A DNA stretch of 6,120 bases from Crenotrichaceae bacterium (lineage in GTDB: Bacteria; Pseudomonadota; Gammaproteobacteria; Methylococcales; DRLZ01), in assembly GCA_011322755.1 (NCBI GenBank), contig DRLZ01000028.1, positions 1-6,120 on the forward strand, written 5' to 3'. Below are positions 5,554 to 6,120 of this stretch, piece by piece (within the stretch, counting starts at the first letter, position 1; every line of letters begins with the position of its first letter). The notes beneath the pieces are model-generated. The model made no database searches. It was not told the origin of the DNA and worked only from the letters and a program-made list of their open reading frames with translations. A program made the translations under genes and the position numbers.

Positions 5554-6120
5554 CTAGATCGTTTTATCAATGATAAACCTGGGCCTGGCTTTCACTTCCA
5601 GATAAATCTTGCCCAGATACTCACCAATAACACCGATACCCAGCAGTTGAACTGCTCCCAAAAAATAAATCGGGATGACAGTTGATGCCCAACCGGGAAT
5701 TGCATAGTCTGTGAATATCTTTAGCCATAAACCCCATAAACCAAGTAGAGAACTGACCACAAAAACAATTAACCCAAGCAGTGTGGTGATTCTTAAAGGC
5801 ACAACTGAAAATGAAGTGATCCCGTCAATGGCTAAAGCCAGTGACTTGTTGATGGGGTATTTAGAAGTTCCGGAAAAACGTTTAGCGCGTGTGTAGTAAA
5901 CAGATGTTGAGCTGAAGCCCAGCAGTGGAATCAGTCCGCGCAGGAACAGGTTTGTCTCACGAAACTGCATCAGGGCATCAAGTGCACGTCGGCTCAAAAG
6001 GCGGTAATCTGCATGGTTAAATACGATATTGACCCCGATTGTACGGAGCAAACCATAATACACCTCTGCACTGAAACGCTTGAAAAATGAGTCAGCAGAT
6101 CGATTGTTGCGTACACCATA
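5554..6120 (-). CDS. GT2 polyprenyl-phosphate glycosyltransferase (GtrB/CsbB/ArnC-type), 5' end outside window
   Basis: The frame is open across the window edge, so only the last 188 residues are seen. The catalytic DxD-containing N-terminal half is missing. The visible part carries the C-terminal hallmarks of the family: YGVRNNRSADSFFKR at the edge, the HADYRLLSR segment (residues 36-44 of the fragment), a FLRGL stretch, and RFSGTSKYP (81-89). Two membrane helices follow (about 103-132 and 145-165), and the tail GEYLGKIYLEVKARP leads to a short basic end. Such enzymes transfer a sugar from a nucleotide donor to undecaprenyl phosphate on the cytoplasmic face, using the two helices as an anchor. 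It is the first visible gene of the cluster with gtrA and the large membrane protein. An internal GTG at 6063 is not the start, because conserved family sequence continues upstream of it. Family assignment is firm; the sugar cannot be deduced. Confidence 0.92.
   Translation of the reverse strand, partial: YGVRNNRSADSFFKRFSAEVYYGLLRTIGVNIVFNHADYRLLSRRALDALMQFRETNLFLRGLIPLLGFSSTSVYYTRAKRFSGTSKYPINKSLALAIDGITSFSVVPLRITTLLGLIVFVVSSLLGLWGLWLKIFTDYAIPGWASTVIPIYFLGAVQLLGIGVIGEYLGKIYLEVKARPRFIIDKTI

Noticed and set aside
6061..6063. GTG at 6063 as the start of the glycosyltransferase
   Set aside because: The frame stays open upstream to the window edge and that part encodes conserved GT2 family sequence, so the gene is cut by the window rather than starting here.
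1..6120. CRISPR array, tRNA/rRNA genes, insertion sequence, toxin-antitoxin or phage-defence module
   Set aside because: I saw no regularly spaced direct repeats, no tRNA or rRNA-like segments, no transposase motifs with terminal repeats, and no defence-type domains.

Overview
The window comes from a bacterium, most likely a gamma- or betaproteobacterium with moderate to low GC. Three things point there: an E. coli-type dihydrolipoamide dehydrogenase, an outer-membrane-type lipoprotein (so two membranes), and a GtrA/GtrB-style glycosylation pair. I cannot name the species. Every gene I can support lies on the minus strand, so transcription runs from high to low coordinates.

Region by region, in the direction of transcription. 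Positions 6120 to 2527 hold a compact three-gene cluster. It contains the C-terminal part of a GtrB/CsbB/ArnC-type polyprenyl-phosphate glycosyltransferase (its 5' end lies beyond the window), a small four-helix GtrA-family membrane protein, and an 852-residue polytopic membrane protein. The last has a membrane-embedded N-terminal half, a large soluble C-terminal half and one final membrane helix, which is the architecture of the YfhO / PTPS-related GT-C-like families. Spacing is tight (32 and 10 bases), so this looks like one operon. The set matches the known three-component logic in which a GT2 enzyme charges undecaprenyl phosphate with a sugar, a GtrA protein helps move it across the inner membrane, and a multi-pass glycosyltransferase places it on an external glycan. 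The acceptor and sugar here are unknown.

Positions 2526 to 2166 are a 361-base gap with no convincing gene. It holds a hairpin with one internal mismatch and some small palindromes. Positions 2165 to 744 hold lpdA, the E3 subunit of 2-oxoacid dehydrogenase complexes, with all active-site motifs intact. It has no aceE/aceF or sucA/sucB gene immediately upstream. Positions 743 to 617 contain a perfect 13-bp inverted repeat. Positions 616 to 1 hold the first 205 codons of a lipoprotein with a clear lipobox and glycine-zipper repeats; its 3' end is cut off by the window edge.

The lpdA and lipoprotein genes have no evident functional link to the glycan cluster. The most interesting content is the glycosylation operon with its large, unassigned transferase-like protein, followed by the hairpins flanking lpdA.
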